This document shows positions 9,531 through 16,329 of a DNA stretch of 64,000 nt, in pieces (the stretch's first letter is position 1; every line of letters starts with the position of its first letter). Source of the DNA: Maritimibacter sp. (GTDB lineage Bacteria > Pseudomonadota > Alphaproteobacteria > Rhodobacterales > Rhodobacteraceae). The notes under the pieces were generated by a model that saw only the letters and a program-made list of their open reading frames with translations, made no database searches and had not been told where the DNA came from. Made by a program: the position numbers and the translations under genes. The stretch is from the NCBI GenBank assembly GCA_002695005.1, contig NZNT01000025.1, positions 124,001 to 188,000 on the forward strand, written 5' to 3'.

Positions 9531-9891
9531 CGAAATCGTCTCCCAAACACGCGCGCACTATCAATAGTGAGCGACAGTTTCCGTTCAACCACAACCTGTC
9601 TTTTTGGCCAAACGGTTTTCATGCAGCTTTACGCTTAAATTACAGATACTTAGAGAATTATTTACCCCATTACCGCGTGGGACGGCATTCCACCTTGATC
9701 CAAAACTTTTCGCCTTATGCGTGTATTGCAAAATGCAAAATCAGCGGCCAGCAAGGCTGCCTGCACGCGTTTTGGTCGCTATGCGTCCCACTCCCAACTG
9801 TGGGACCCGCGGGTCCCGATCCCATGATCACGCAGCGTCGTTGTCGCCTTCGGCCGGACTGATGGATAGCCTTGCACCAAAGGAGGACGGC
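9531..9891. other. divergent intergenic region between XRE and quinone reductase genes
   Basis: A 361-base stretch with no supported gene. It is more AT-rich than its surroundings over about 9590-9680 and holds the promoters of the two divergent genes. Visible structure: the CACTAT-CA-ATAGTG inverted repeat (9556-9569), a TTGCAAAATGCAAAAT direct repeat (9726-9741) and a perfect 16-bp palindrome GGGACCCGCGGGTCCC (9802-9817). Short open frames here lack ribosome-binding sites and family resemblance. Confidence 0.6.
9556..9569. promoter_or_regulatory. candidate operator for the XRE regulator
   Basis: Perfect dyad CACTAT-CA-ATAGTG, extended by CGC and GCG one base further out on each side. It lies 26 bases upstream of the XRE start, where a repressor would cover the promoter. 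The link to this regulator is inference from position and symmetry. Confidence 0.45.
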
Positions 9892-10860
9892 ATGCGCGCT
9901 TATCAAGTTATATCATATGAGACTAACCCGGAGTTAGTAGAAACAAAGGAACCCACTCCCGGAAACGGCGAATTGTTGCTGGAAGTAGCCGCCTGTGGGT
10001 TGAATTTCGGCGACCTGCTGATGGCCAAGGGCCAGTATCAGGAGAAGCCCGAACTCCCGTTCACACTGGGAATGGAGGTCGCGGGCACCGTGCGTGCGCT
10101 GGGGCCGGACACCGATGGGCCGGCACCGGGCACGCGGGTCATCGTCGGCGGAGGCTCGGGCGGGCTGGCCGATTTCGGGACTTTCCCGGCGGCCAAGGCG
10201 CTCGAAATCCCCGATTCGATGACGTTCACCGATGCGGCGGCGTTTCAGGTGGCCTATGGCACCTCCCACGTCGGCCTCGACTATCGCGCCGGGCTGAAGC
10301 CGGGCGAGAACCTCCTCGTCCTCGGGGCGGCCGGGGGCGTCGGCATGACCGCGATCCAGATCGGCAAGCTCATGGGGGCGACCGTGATCGCCTGTGCGCG
10401 CGGCAAGGAAAAACTCGCAGTTTGCAAAGAGGCTGGGGCGGATCACCTGATCGACAGCGAATCGGACGACCTGCGCGAAGCGGTGAAAGCCGCAGGCGGG
10501 GCCGACGTGGTTTATGACCCCGTGGGCGGCGAGCAGTTCAAGGCGGCGCTGCGGGCCTGCAACCCGGAGGCGCGCATCCTGATCGTGGGCTTCGCCTCGG
10601 GCGACATCCCTCAGATCCCGGCCAATCACCTGCTGGTCAAGAACATCAACATCATGGGCTATTACTGGGGCGGCTATAACCGCTTCAAGCCCGAGGTTCT
10701 GCGCAACAGCATGGCGACGCTGCTGGACTGGTACGACCAGGGCAAGCTCAAGCCGCATGTAAGCAGTGCGCTGCCGCTGGAACAGGCGGGCGAGGCTTAC
10801 GAGCTTCTGCGCTCGCGGAAGTCCACCGGCAAGGTCGTGGTCACCACCGGGCGCGGCTGA
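9892..10860 (+). CDS. NADPH:quinone oxidoreductase family (zinc-free MDR)
   Basis: A 322-residue medium-chain dehydrogenase/reductase of the QOR type. It has the GroES-like N-terminal half (VAACGLNFGDLLMAKGQY, GMEVAGTVRALG) and a Rossmann half with LVLGAAGGVGMTAIQIGKLM near residues 142-161. The NFGD motif and lack of zinc ligands mark the zinc-independent quinone/enal reductase branch. The ATG at 9892 follows AAAGGAGG at ideal spacing; the upstream extension of the frame is not coding. The 3' end overlaps the convergent LysR gene by 64 bases. Probable role: NADPH-dependent reduction of quinones or enoyl compounds; substrate unknown. Confidence 0.9.
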   Translation: MRAYQVISYETNPELVETKEPTPGNGELLLEVAACGLNFGDLLMAKGQYQEKPELPFTLGMEVAGTVRALGPDTDGPAPGTRVIVGGGSGGLADFGTFPAAKALEIPDSMTFTDAAAFQVAYGTSHVGLDYRAGLKPGENLLVLGAAGGVGMTAIQIGKLMGATVIACARGKEKLAVCKEAGADHLIDSESDDLREAVKAAGGADVVYDPVGGEQFKAALRACNPEARILIVGFASGDIPQIPANHLLVKNINIMGYYWGGYNRFKPEVLRNSMATLLDWYDQGKLKPHVSSALPLEQAGEAYELLRSRKSTGKVVVTTGRG

Positions 10861-11714
10861 GCCAGCCCGGAATAAGCCTGACGCAACATGTGGAGGAGCG
10901 CCTCGGGCGCTTCTCCACGACAGCTTTCCGCCACATAGAGATTGACGTTGTTCACGGGCAGGTCCGGGAGCGATCCGCCGTGCTCGATCGGCTCCAGCGG
11001 GTCCATCTGCGTACCGGCGAGCCGGGCATGAACGGCGAGGTCGGCCACGACGCTCGCGTCGATGGTGCGGCTCATGTCGCTGGTCACGGCCATTTCCCAG
11101 GGAATGCCCGCCTCGTCCAATGCCGCTTGAACGCCCGGGCGGAATTTGCACCGTTCTTCGAAGGCGAGCCGCAGGGGCCGCTGCTTCCACGCCTTGCCGT
11201 TCGGCGCCCCGACCCAGGTGAGTGGCAGGTGGCACAGCGTTTCGCCGTTCCCCTCCCCGTCCTGCTCGGTCGTCAGGATCACGTCGCACGCCCCCCGCAC
11301 GAATTCCTGCTTCAGCGCCCGCGTAAAGGAGGAAATCAACGTGATCTTCATGCGCGGAAACTCAGCGTTGAAGCGTTGCAGGACCGGGGGAAGTGCGGGC
11401 AGCACGATGTCATGGGGCACGCCCAGCGTGATTTCGCCCTCGAGCCCGCTGTCGGTGAGCTTGCCCAGCACCTGGTCGTTCAGCTCCAGCATCCGGCGTG
11501 CATAGGAGAGGAGCTGTTCCCCCTCCCCTGTCAGTTCGATGGAGCGCCCGCTTCGGTCGAAAAGGGACTGGCCAATCCCCTCCTCCAGCCGCTTGAGCTG
11601 CATGGACACGGCGGACTGCGACAGATGAAGCAGACCCGCCGCGCGCGTCACGCCCCCCACGTCAGCCACGGTGACGAAGGCGCGCAGGGCGGTGAGATCG
11701 AGGTTCCGGGCCAT
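10797..11714 (-). CDS. LysR-family transcriptional regulator
   Basis: A 305-residue LTTR. Winged HTH at residues 1-60: LTALRAFVTVADVGGVTRAA, LHLSQSAVSMQLKRLEEGIG; the effector-binding domain follows from about residue 90 (EITLGVPHDIVLPALPPVL). The ATG at 11714 is preferred because AAGGA lies 7 bases before it; an in-frame ATG at 11747 would add 11 residues. It is divergent from a DUF1127 gene 116 bases away, and AT-rich sequence between them should hold both promoters. Its last 64 bases overlap the end of the convergent quinone reductase gene. Target unknown. Confidence 0.9.
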   Translation of the reverse strand: MARNLDLTALRAFVTVADVGGVTRAAGLLHLSQSAVSMQLKRLEEGIGQSLFDRSGRSIELTGEGEQLLSYARRMLELNDQVLGKLTDSGLEGEITLGVPHDIVLPALPPVLQRFNAEFPRMKITLISSFTRALKQEFVRGACDVILTTEQDGEGNGETLCHLPLTWVGAPNGKAWKQRPLRLAFEERCKFRPGVQAALDEAGIPWEMAVTSDMSRTIDASVVADLAVHARLAGTQMDPLEPIEHGGSLPDLPVNNVNLYVAESCRGEAPEALLHMLRQAYSGLAQPRPVVTTTLPVDFRERRSS

Positions 11715-11830
11715 ATCACAATCCTTGATGCAAGACTTCAAAATCATTCGTTTTCATAATCCACCAGATTGCAGCATATATCAAGCATCGTAATCAATCG
11801 TGCAAAACACATCACATTTGGAGAAACGCC

Positions 11831-12043
11831 ATGTTCGCCGCGTCCCGCCATATTCCCCGCACCCGCCGCGGCCGTTTTTCGGCTCTGGACACGCTCGGCG
11901 CTGCGATCTCGGCCCGCCGCGAACGCCGCGCCCTGGCCCGGCTCGATGACCATCTGCTGGAAGATATTGGGCTGTCGCGGCGCGATGCCTGGTCCGAGAG
12001 CAGGCGCCCGTTTTGGGAGCTATCGAGCCGTCATCACCGGTAA
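11831..12043 (+). CDS. DUF1127 small protein
   Basis: A 70-residue basic protein. Residues about 30-55 carry the DUF1127 signature (ERRALARLDDHLLEDIGLSR), a short arginine-rich helix pair found in many small alphaproteobacterial proteins, some of which have been linked to post-transcriptional or stress regulation. The ATG follows GGAGAA at good spacing. It is divergent from the LysR gene, which may regulate it (inference). Confidence 0.85.
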   Translation: MFAASRHIPRTRRGRFSALDTLGAAISARRERRALARLDDHLLEDIGLSRRDAWSESRRPFWELSSRHHR

Positions 12044-12159
12044 GTCATCGTTTCGGGGGCCTCATGCCCCCGGAAATCCTTGAAAAACCCGGCCCGCTCG
12101 CCAATATCTGGTCCAAGTGTGGGTGTATCCCACAGGGATTGGCTTCATGGAGGCAGCAT

Positions 12160-12897
12160 ATGGCTGAACAAAGAACGGTCCGCGCCGGTGCAGGTGCCCG
12201 CGCGGCACAAGTCGACGAGGGCCTTCGCGCCCATATGAACAAGATCTACGCGACGATGTCCGTGGGTCTGTTGGTGACCGCGGGCGTTGCCTGGGCATTC
12301 GGCACGGCCGAACCGCTCCAGTCGCTTCTGCGCGACCCGGTGACACTGTCGCCGAACATCTTTGGCTGGATCGTGATGTTCCTGCCGCTGGTGATGGTCT
12401 TCGCCTTCGGCGCGGCGATCAACAAACTATCCGCAGCTGGCGCACAACTCTACTTCTACGCCTTCGCGGCGGTGATGGGTTTGTCGATCAGCTGGATCTT
12501 CATGGCCTTCACGGGCTTCTCGATCGCGCAAACCTTCCTCATCACCGCGATCTCCTTTGCTGGCCTCAGCCTCTGGGGCTACACCACGAAGAAGGACATC
12601 TCGGCTTGGGGGGCGTTCCTGATCATGGGCCTGATCGGTCTGATCATCGCGTCGATCGTGAACATCTTCCTCGCCTCGCCCGCGATTCACTTCGCGATCT
12701 CGGCGATCGGCGTGCTGATCTTCGCGGGCCTCACCGCCTACGACACCCAGAAGCTCAAGAACGAGTACATCCAGCACGCCCACGCGATGGACAGCGAATG
12801 GCTGGCGAAGTCCGCCATCATCGGTGCGCTGAACCTGTACCTCGACTTCGTGAACCTGTTTATGTTCCTGCTTCAGTTCCTCGGCAACCGCGAGTGA
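12160..12897 (+). CDS. Bax inhibitor-1/YccA family membrane protein
   Basis: A 245-residue integral membrane protein with about seven hydrophobic helices (for example SVGLLVTAGVAWAFG, IVMFLPLVMVFAFGAAI, LYFYAFAAVMGLSISWIF, FLITAISFAGLSLWGY). The family signature is seen in LTAYDTQKLKN and the C-terminal LYLDFVNLFMFLLQFLG. Members are pH-sensitive calcium-leak channels or FtsH-interacting proteins in bacteria. The start at 12160 has GGAGG 6 bases upstream; the frame before it is not coding. A strong intrinsic terminator follows at 12922-12954, so it is probably monocistronic. Confidence 0.93.
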   Translation: MAEQRTVRAGAGARAAQVDEGLRAHMNKIYATMSVGLLVTAGVAWAFGTAEPLQSLLRDPVTLSPNIFGWIVMFLPLVMVFAFGAAINKLSAAGAQLYFYAFAAVMGLSISWIFMAFTGFSIAQTFLITAISFAGLSLWGYTTKKDISAWGAFLIMGLIGLIIASIVNIFLASPAIHFAISAIGVLIFAGLTAYDTQKLKNEYIQHAHAMDSEWLAKSAIIGALNLYLDFVNLFMFLLQFLGNRE

Positions 12898-12921
12898 CGA
12901 TGACGCAGGTCTGACGGCCTT

Positions 12922-12954
12922 GGGGCCGGTCCTTCGGGGCCGGCCCTTTTCTTT
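12922..12954 (+). terminator. intrinsic terminator with UUCG tetraloop
   Basis: Perfect 10-bp stem (one G-U pair), GGGCCGGTCC at 12923-12932 and GGGCCGGCCC at 12937-12946, closing a TTCG tetraloop and followed by TTTTCTTT. It ends the Bax-inhibitor-1 transcript. Confidence 0.92.
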
Positions 12955-13060
12955 GACCATTGTTGCCCCAAGACGCGAACTGACCCCGCATTCGGCCCAT
13001 TGTGGTCACATTCACTGATTAGCGATGGCGATGGGGCAGAATAGTAAATGAGGGTTTAAC

Positions 13061-13183
13061 ATGACCACGATCACTCTTGTCGGCGTCGGCGCGTTCTTTT
13101 CGGGCGTGGCGCTGATGTATCTCGTGATGAGCCGCACGCAGAACAAGCGGCGTCTCGAATCGATGGGCGGCAACGAAGCCTGA
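13061..13183 (+). CDS. 40-residue single-pass membrane peptide
   Basis: ATG at 13061 to TGA at 13183, 40 codons, with GAGGG 7 bases before the start. The peptide begins MTTITLVGVGAFFSGVALMY, forming one hydrophobic helix to about residue 23, then a positively charged tail with SRTQNKRRLESMGG. The N-out/C-in charge bias fits a small inner-membrane protein. It is flanked by terminators on both sides (12922-12954 and 13200-13227), so it is its own transcription unit. Function unknown; the good ribosome-binding site, helix-plus-basic-tail layout and isolation between terminators argue that it is real. Confidence 0.65.
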   Translation: MTTITLVGVGAFFSGVALMYLVMSRTQNKRRLESMGGNEA

Positions 13184-13199
13184 TCGCCCACCAAGGTTC

Positions 13200-13227
13200 G
13201 GAAGGCCGCGCTTCGGTGCGGCCTTCC
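13200..13227. terminator. bidirectional hairpin between convergent genes
   Basis: Perfect 10-bp stem GGAAGGCCGC / GCGGCCTTCC with an 8-base loop, lying between the 40-aa peptide gene and the convergent acetyltransferase gene. There is no long T-run on either side, so it is a hairpin of terminator type with moderate support. Confidence 0.65.
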
Positions 13228-13234
13228 GCCATTG

Positions 13235-13774
13235 TCAGAGCACCTTGCGCATCTGGACTGCCGGGAACCCCACACCCGGCGCGAGCGACAGCTCCACCTC
13301 GCCGAGATCGGCGAATCCCATCCTTCGATAGAACCCCCGCGCCGTGAGCGTGGACAGGCACGACAGCACCCGGACCCCGGCCTCCCGCGCCGTGTCGGCT
13401 GCCTGCGTCACGATGAGCCGTCCGAGCCCCGCGCCCGCAAGGTCCGGATGCACGGCGACATGGCGCACATGCGCCCAGTCGAGCGGCGCGGCCCCGCCCG
13501 CTGGCCCACGCCAGGTCCAGCCGCCGGCCGCGACGATCTCACCCCCGCCCGCCTCGGCGACGAGGTAGCCAGGCGCCGCGAGCAACTCGGGCTGTGCCAT
13601 CGTGATGCGTGGCAGGGCGGCGTCCAGCACGGCAGGCGGGTAGTCGGGCGCGAGCAGGCGCGCATAGCTCGCCGCCAACAGCGCGCCGAGCGCCTCGGCG
13701 TCGTCCGCTCCGGCGCCTCGCAGTGTGAAGGGAGGTGGTGTCGCGGTCTCGCCCGCATAGCAATTCAGTCTCAT
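13235..13774 (-). CDS. GNAT-family N-acetyltransferase
   Basis: A 179-residue acetyltransferase. The acetyl-CoA binding region is visible as VRHVAVHPDLAGAGLGRLIV (motif A, V-x-P-x-x-x-G-x-G near residues 108-127) and GFYRRMGFADLGEVEL (motif B). Start at ATG 13774, placed just after an AGGACCAACAGG region; the longer open frame to 13924 enters the rpmG terminator and is rejected. Substrate unknown. Confidence 0.87.
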   Translation of the reverse strand: MRLNCYAGETATPPPFTLRGAGADDAEALGALLAASYARLLAPDYPPAVLDAALPRITMAQPELLAAPGYLVAEAGGGEIVAAGGWTWRGPAGGAAPLDWAHVRHVAVHPDLAGAGLGRLIVTQAADTAREAGVRVLSCLSTLTARGFYRRMGFADLGEVELSLAPGVGFPAVQMRKVL

Positions 13775-13830
13775 CCTGTTGGTCCTCTCGTTCGGGGGGC
13801 TGAACGGGGTCCGGACGGATGATGTCCTCA

Positions 13831-13868
13831 CAAAGAAAAACCGCGCGGCCCCGGTGGGTCGCGCGGTT
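13831..13868 (-). terminator. rpmG intrinsic terminator
   Basis: Read on the minus strand, stem AACCGCGCG / CGCGCGGTT with a 12-base GC-rich loop, followed by TTTCTTTG. It starts 25 bases past the rpmG stop codon. Confidence 0.85.
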
Positions 13869-13892
13869 ATTGTCTCGTCGCCGAGAAAGGGC

Positions 13893-14060
13893 TTACTTGA
13901 TCTTGCCTTCCTTGTACTCGACATGCTTGCGCGCGACCGGGTCGTATTTCTTTACGACCATCTTTTCGGTCATGGTGCGCGCGTTCTTCTTGGTCACATA
14001 GAAGTGGCCCGTGTCCGCGGTCGAGTTCAGGCGGATCTTGATCGTCGTCGGTTTCGCCAT
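13893..14060 (-). CDS. rpmG: 50S ribosomal protein L33
   Basis: A 55-residue protein beginning [20 protein letters not shown] and continuing with the conserved [10 protein letters not shown] and [15 protein letters not shown] segments. This is the cysteine-free (zinc-independent) form of L33 in the large ribosomal subunit. It ends in a strong terminator and is a single-gene unit. On the coding strand the upstream region has a TTGACT and a TATAGA, but only 14 bases apart, so they are not a standard promoter pair. Confidence 0.96.
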   Translation of the reverse strand: MAKPTTIKIRLNSTADTGHFYVTKKNARTMTEKMVVKKYDPVARKHVEYKEGKIK

Positions 14061-14450
14061 TTTTCCAGCTCCTCATCGGGCGCGCACTGCGGCCCGGGTA
14101 AATCCTTGAAGCCCGCCTTCTATAGAAACGCGGCTCCGAGTCAACCACCGTCGCCGCACTTTTCGCAGCCCTTGGCCCGCGATTCGGCCGCAGGTCCAGG
14201 ATCACGCAACGATTGTGGCTCAGGCCGCGTCCCGTCCTCGGCGCGCAAGCGACTCCCACAAGGCACCGACCGGCGCGCTGTGGGGGCAAACCGCCCCCTC
14301 AGACGCCTCACCAGCAATAGCCCTGCCCTTGGCGTCATCGCCACCCAAGGCATGTGCGCCCACCGCGGCGTCCCGGCGTAGCCGGGGCGGCGCAAATCCT
14401 GCGCGGGCGCCAGCCCGCTCATTCTGGAAACGGCCCCCTCGTGAATATGC
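14061..14450. other. intergenic region upstream of rpmG and beyond the 3' end of rnpB
   Basis: A 390-base stretch without a supported gene. It holds the presumed rpmG promoter (nearest the left end), then GC-rich sequence of no clear function, and at about 14360-14435 one copy of a dispersed repeat whose 27-base core (14385-14411) recurs exactly at 21007-21033. Several open frames cross it but none has a plausible start or family resemblance. Confidence 0.6.
14385..14411. repeat. dispersed intergenic repeat, copy 1
   Basis: A 27-base core (containing GGCGCAAATCCTGCGCGGGC) that is identical to 21007-21033. Similarity continues imperfectly for about 20 bases on each side. Both copies lie in intergenic DNA. 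Confidence 0.8.
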
Positions 14451-14832
14451 GCGGATGGCCTGTAAGCCGGATTCTGTTCCCCGGGGCGGACCCCGGTTCG
14501 ACGATCATTCCTCTAAGCCGCGTGTCGCCACGCGGCTTCAGCTGCCAACCCGGACCTCCGGGCCAAGACGGCCCTGCCCACGCGGGGCGCGAGATCCCTA
14601 TTCGGCATTGCTCCCGGTGGGGCTTGCCTTGCCGGTTCCGTTGCCGGTCCCGCGGTGGGCTCTTACCCCACCGTTTCAGCCTCACCCCGACATGCGGGGC
14701 GGTTTGTTCTCTGTGGCGCTTTCCCTCGGGTTTCCCCGGCCGGGCGTTACCCGGCACCGTTGTCTTGTGGAGTCCGGACTTTCCTCCCGCGTCGGGGAAG
14801 CCCCCGACACCGGCGACCGTCCGGCCATCCGC
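14451..14832 (-). ncRNA. rnpB: RNase P RNA component, bacterial type A
   Basis: About 382 nucleotides. The termini form a perfect 10-bp P1 helix (GCGGATGGCC at the 5' end, GGCCATCCGC at the 3' end). Near the 5' end lies the universal element GAGGAAAGTCCGGACTCCAC (complement of about 14766-14785), and near the 3' end the matching ACAGAATCCGGCTTACAG. It is the catalytic subunit that cleaves 5' leaders from pre-tRNAs. The 5' end is only 11 bases from the stop codon of the amidase gene on the same strand, so its promoter lies in that gene or it is processed from a longer transcript. Open frames crossing it are spurious. Confidence 0.95.
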
Positions 14833-14843
14833 GCCGGGTGGAT

Positions 14844-15569
14844 TTAGGCGGCGGGGGCGTCCCGGTCAACGGGGAAGCGTGTGGCGAGGTCGCGCATCAG
14901 CGCCACGTCATGCCCGTCGAGCGGCCCGCGCGCCCAGGGGCGAAAGCGCTGCCGCGCGGCTTCGAGGATCACCGCACACCCCTCCTCGACCGGATAGCCG
15001 AAGACTTCGGCGGCGGCACGGAATGCCTGGTCTGAGACCTCGGCCAAATCTCCGGCAGGGTCCGGCCAGACCGCCTGACCCTCAAGCGCGAGCCGGCGCC
15101 AGTCGAAGCGTCGGCCCGGGTCACCCTTGCGGCCCGGCGCGAAGTCCGAGTGGCCGATGACGCCCGCGACGGGAATGCCCCAGCGCGCGCGGATGTCGGA
15201 AACCAGTAAGGTGAGCGCCTCCATCTGGGTGGACGCGAAGGGAACGGTGCCGGAATTGTCCAACTCGATGCCGATGGAACGTGAATTCACATCGTCCCGT
15301 CCGGCCCATCGCCCCTGCCCCGCGTGCCAGGCGCGCGCCTCTTCCTCGACCATCTGCCAGAGCGTGCCGTCCCGCCCGATCAGGTAGTGGCAGGACACCT
15401 CATGCTCGGGTGAACACAGCCGCTCCAACGCCGCCTCGGCGCTCGCCATCGCGGTGTAGTGGATCACGATCAATTCGGGCGTCAGCCCGTCGCGGCGCGG
15501 GCCGAAATTGGGGGAGGGCCGCCAGTGGCCCGCGTTACTCGGAGACGCCGGGCGTCTCGACGTCGACAT
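14844..15569 (-). CDS. N-acetylmuramoyl-L-alanine amidase (AmpD/AmiD-like)
   Basis: A 241-residue zinc amidase that cuts the bond between muramic acid and the peptide stem. Domain evidence: ELIVIHYTAM (first zinc His), SCHYLIGRDGTLWQMVEEEA, AWHAGQGRW, SIGIELDNSG, and VIGHSDFAPGRKGDPG near residues 137-152, giving the second zinc His, the third ligand Asp (GRKGDPG) and the catalytic Lys. No signal peptide, so it is likely the cytoplasmic recycling type. The only suitable start overlaps the end of the upstream lipoprotein gene by 35 bases, implying coupling. The RNase P RNA follows directly. Confidence 0.9.
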   Translation of the reverse strand: MSTSRRPASPSNAGHWRPSPNFGPRRDGLTPELIVIHYTAMASAEAALERLCSPEHEVSCHYLIGRDGTLWQMVEEEARAWHAGQGRWAGRDDVNSRSIGIELDNSGTVPFASTQMEALTLLVSDIRARWGIPVAGVIGHSDFAPGRKGDPGRRFDWRRLALEGQAVWPDPAGDLAEVSDQAFRAAAEVFGYPVEEGCAVILEAARQRFRPWARGPLDGHDVALMRDLATRFPVDRDAPAA

Positions 15570-16296
15570 ATTGCGTCACCACTTCGGTAGCACCCTGGCG
15601 GGCGGCGCGGAATGGCGCCGGGTTCCAGAAACAGGCAAAACCGTCCCCGTCCGGGTCGAGCCCTTCACGGTCGCGCTCAGGGCCGCCGCTGTTGAGGAAC
15701 GCTTCCTGCGCGAGGTCGCTGTGGGAATACTTGGCGCAATTGCGCTCGAACCGGGCCTGCGCGTTGAAGCCCGAGCGGCTGTAAAGCTGCTGCCCGACGG
15801 CGTTATTCGTGGCGAGCGCGAATTTCACGACCGAGGCACCATTGCCGCCTTCGCGCTGGGGCACCTGCGTCGGCTGGATCACAACGTATTGCGCGCGGTT
15901 TTCCGCAAGCCTCTCGGCATCGGACTGGATCGTCTCGCGCGAGGCGACCGCCTGGAAGTTCTGCTCGTCGGAGATCACTTCGGTGTTCGCCGCGGCACCC
16001 GCTTCGACGGCGACTTCGGAGGTCGATCCGCCGGTTGTCGCGGCCGGGGTCGTCATCGCGTTGAGCGGCGCGCCGGTCTGATTGCCCGAGCTCAGGCCAA
16101 GCAGTTGCGAGGTCTCGGCGGCAATCGCGGCCCCTTCACTGTCGAGAGGCTGGCTTCCCACAGCGGAGGCCGGCGGCAGTCCCGAGCCATTCGACGCGCG
16201 CGCGGTGGTGTCCACTGCGCCCGGCCCGCTTTCGGGGATCGGACCGGCACAGGCGGCCAGAACGACGAGGGAAACTGTGGCTGCGACGCTACGCAT
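15535..16296 (-). CDS. lipoprotein with C-terminal excalibur-like calcium motif
   Basis: A 253-residue exported lipoprotein: signal MRSVAATVSLVVLAAC with lipobox Cys at residue 16. The middle (about 20-125) is low-complexity, Ala/Ser/Thr/Gly-rich. The C-terminal part reads NCAKYSHSDLAQEAFLNSGG, then GLDPDGDGFACFWNP, a DxDGDGxxC motif as in excalibur calcium-binding domains, next to ERNCAKYS as partner Cys. Function unknown; extracytoplasmic and possibly cell-envelope linked given coupling to the amidase. The first Met gives a normal lipoprotein signal. Confidence 0.83.
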   Translation of the reverse strand: MRSVAATVSLVVLAACAGPIPESGPGAVDTTARASNGSGLPPASAVGSQPLDSEGAAIAAETSQLLGLSSGNQTGAPLNAMTTPAATTGGSTSEVAVEAGAAANTEVISDEQNFQAVASRETIQSDAERLAENRAQYVVIQPTQVPQREGGNGASVVKFALATNNAVGQQLYSRSGFNAQARFERNCAKYSHSDLAQEAFLNSGGPERDREGLDPDGDGFACFWNPAPFRAARQGATEVVTQYVDVETPGVSE

Positions 16297-16329
16297 GGAT
16301 CTTGTTCTCCGGGGTGAAGTCCGGGCCGT

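Noticed and set aside
9726-9741. TTGCAAAATGCAAAAT repeat as a further ScfR box
   Set aside because: Not a TTTGCAAA palindrome and no propionate-related gene nearby; likely chance in AT-rich DNA.
14215-15160. Several open frames over 14215-15160 on both strands
   Set aside because: They cross the RNase P RNA gene or are antisense to the amidase.
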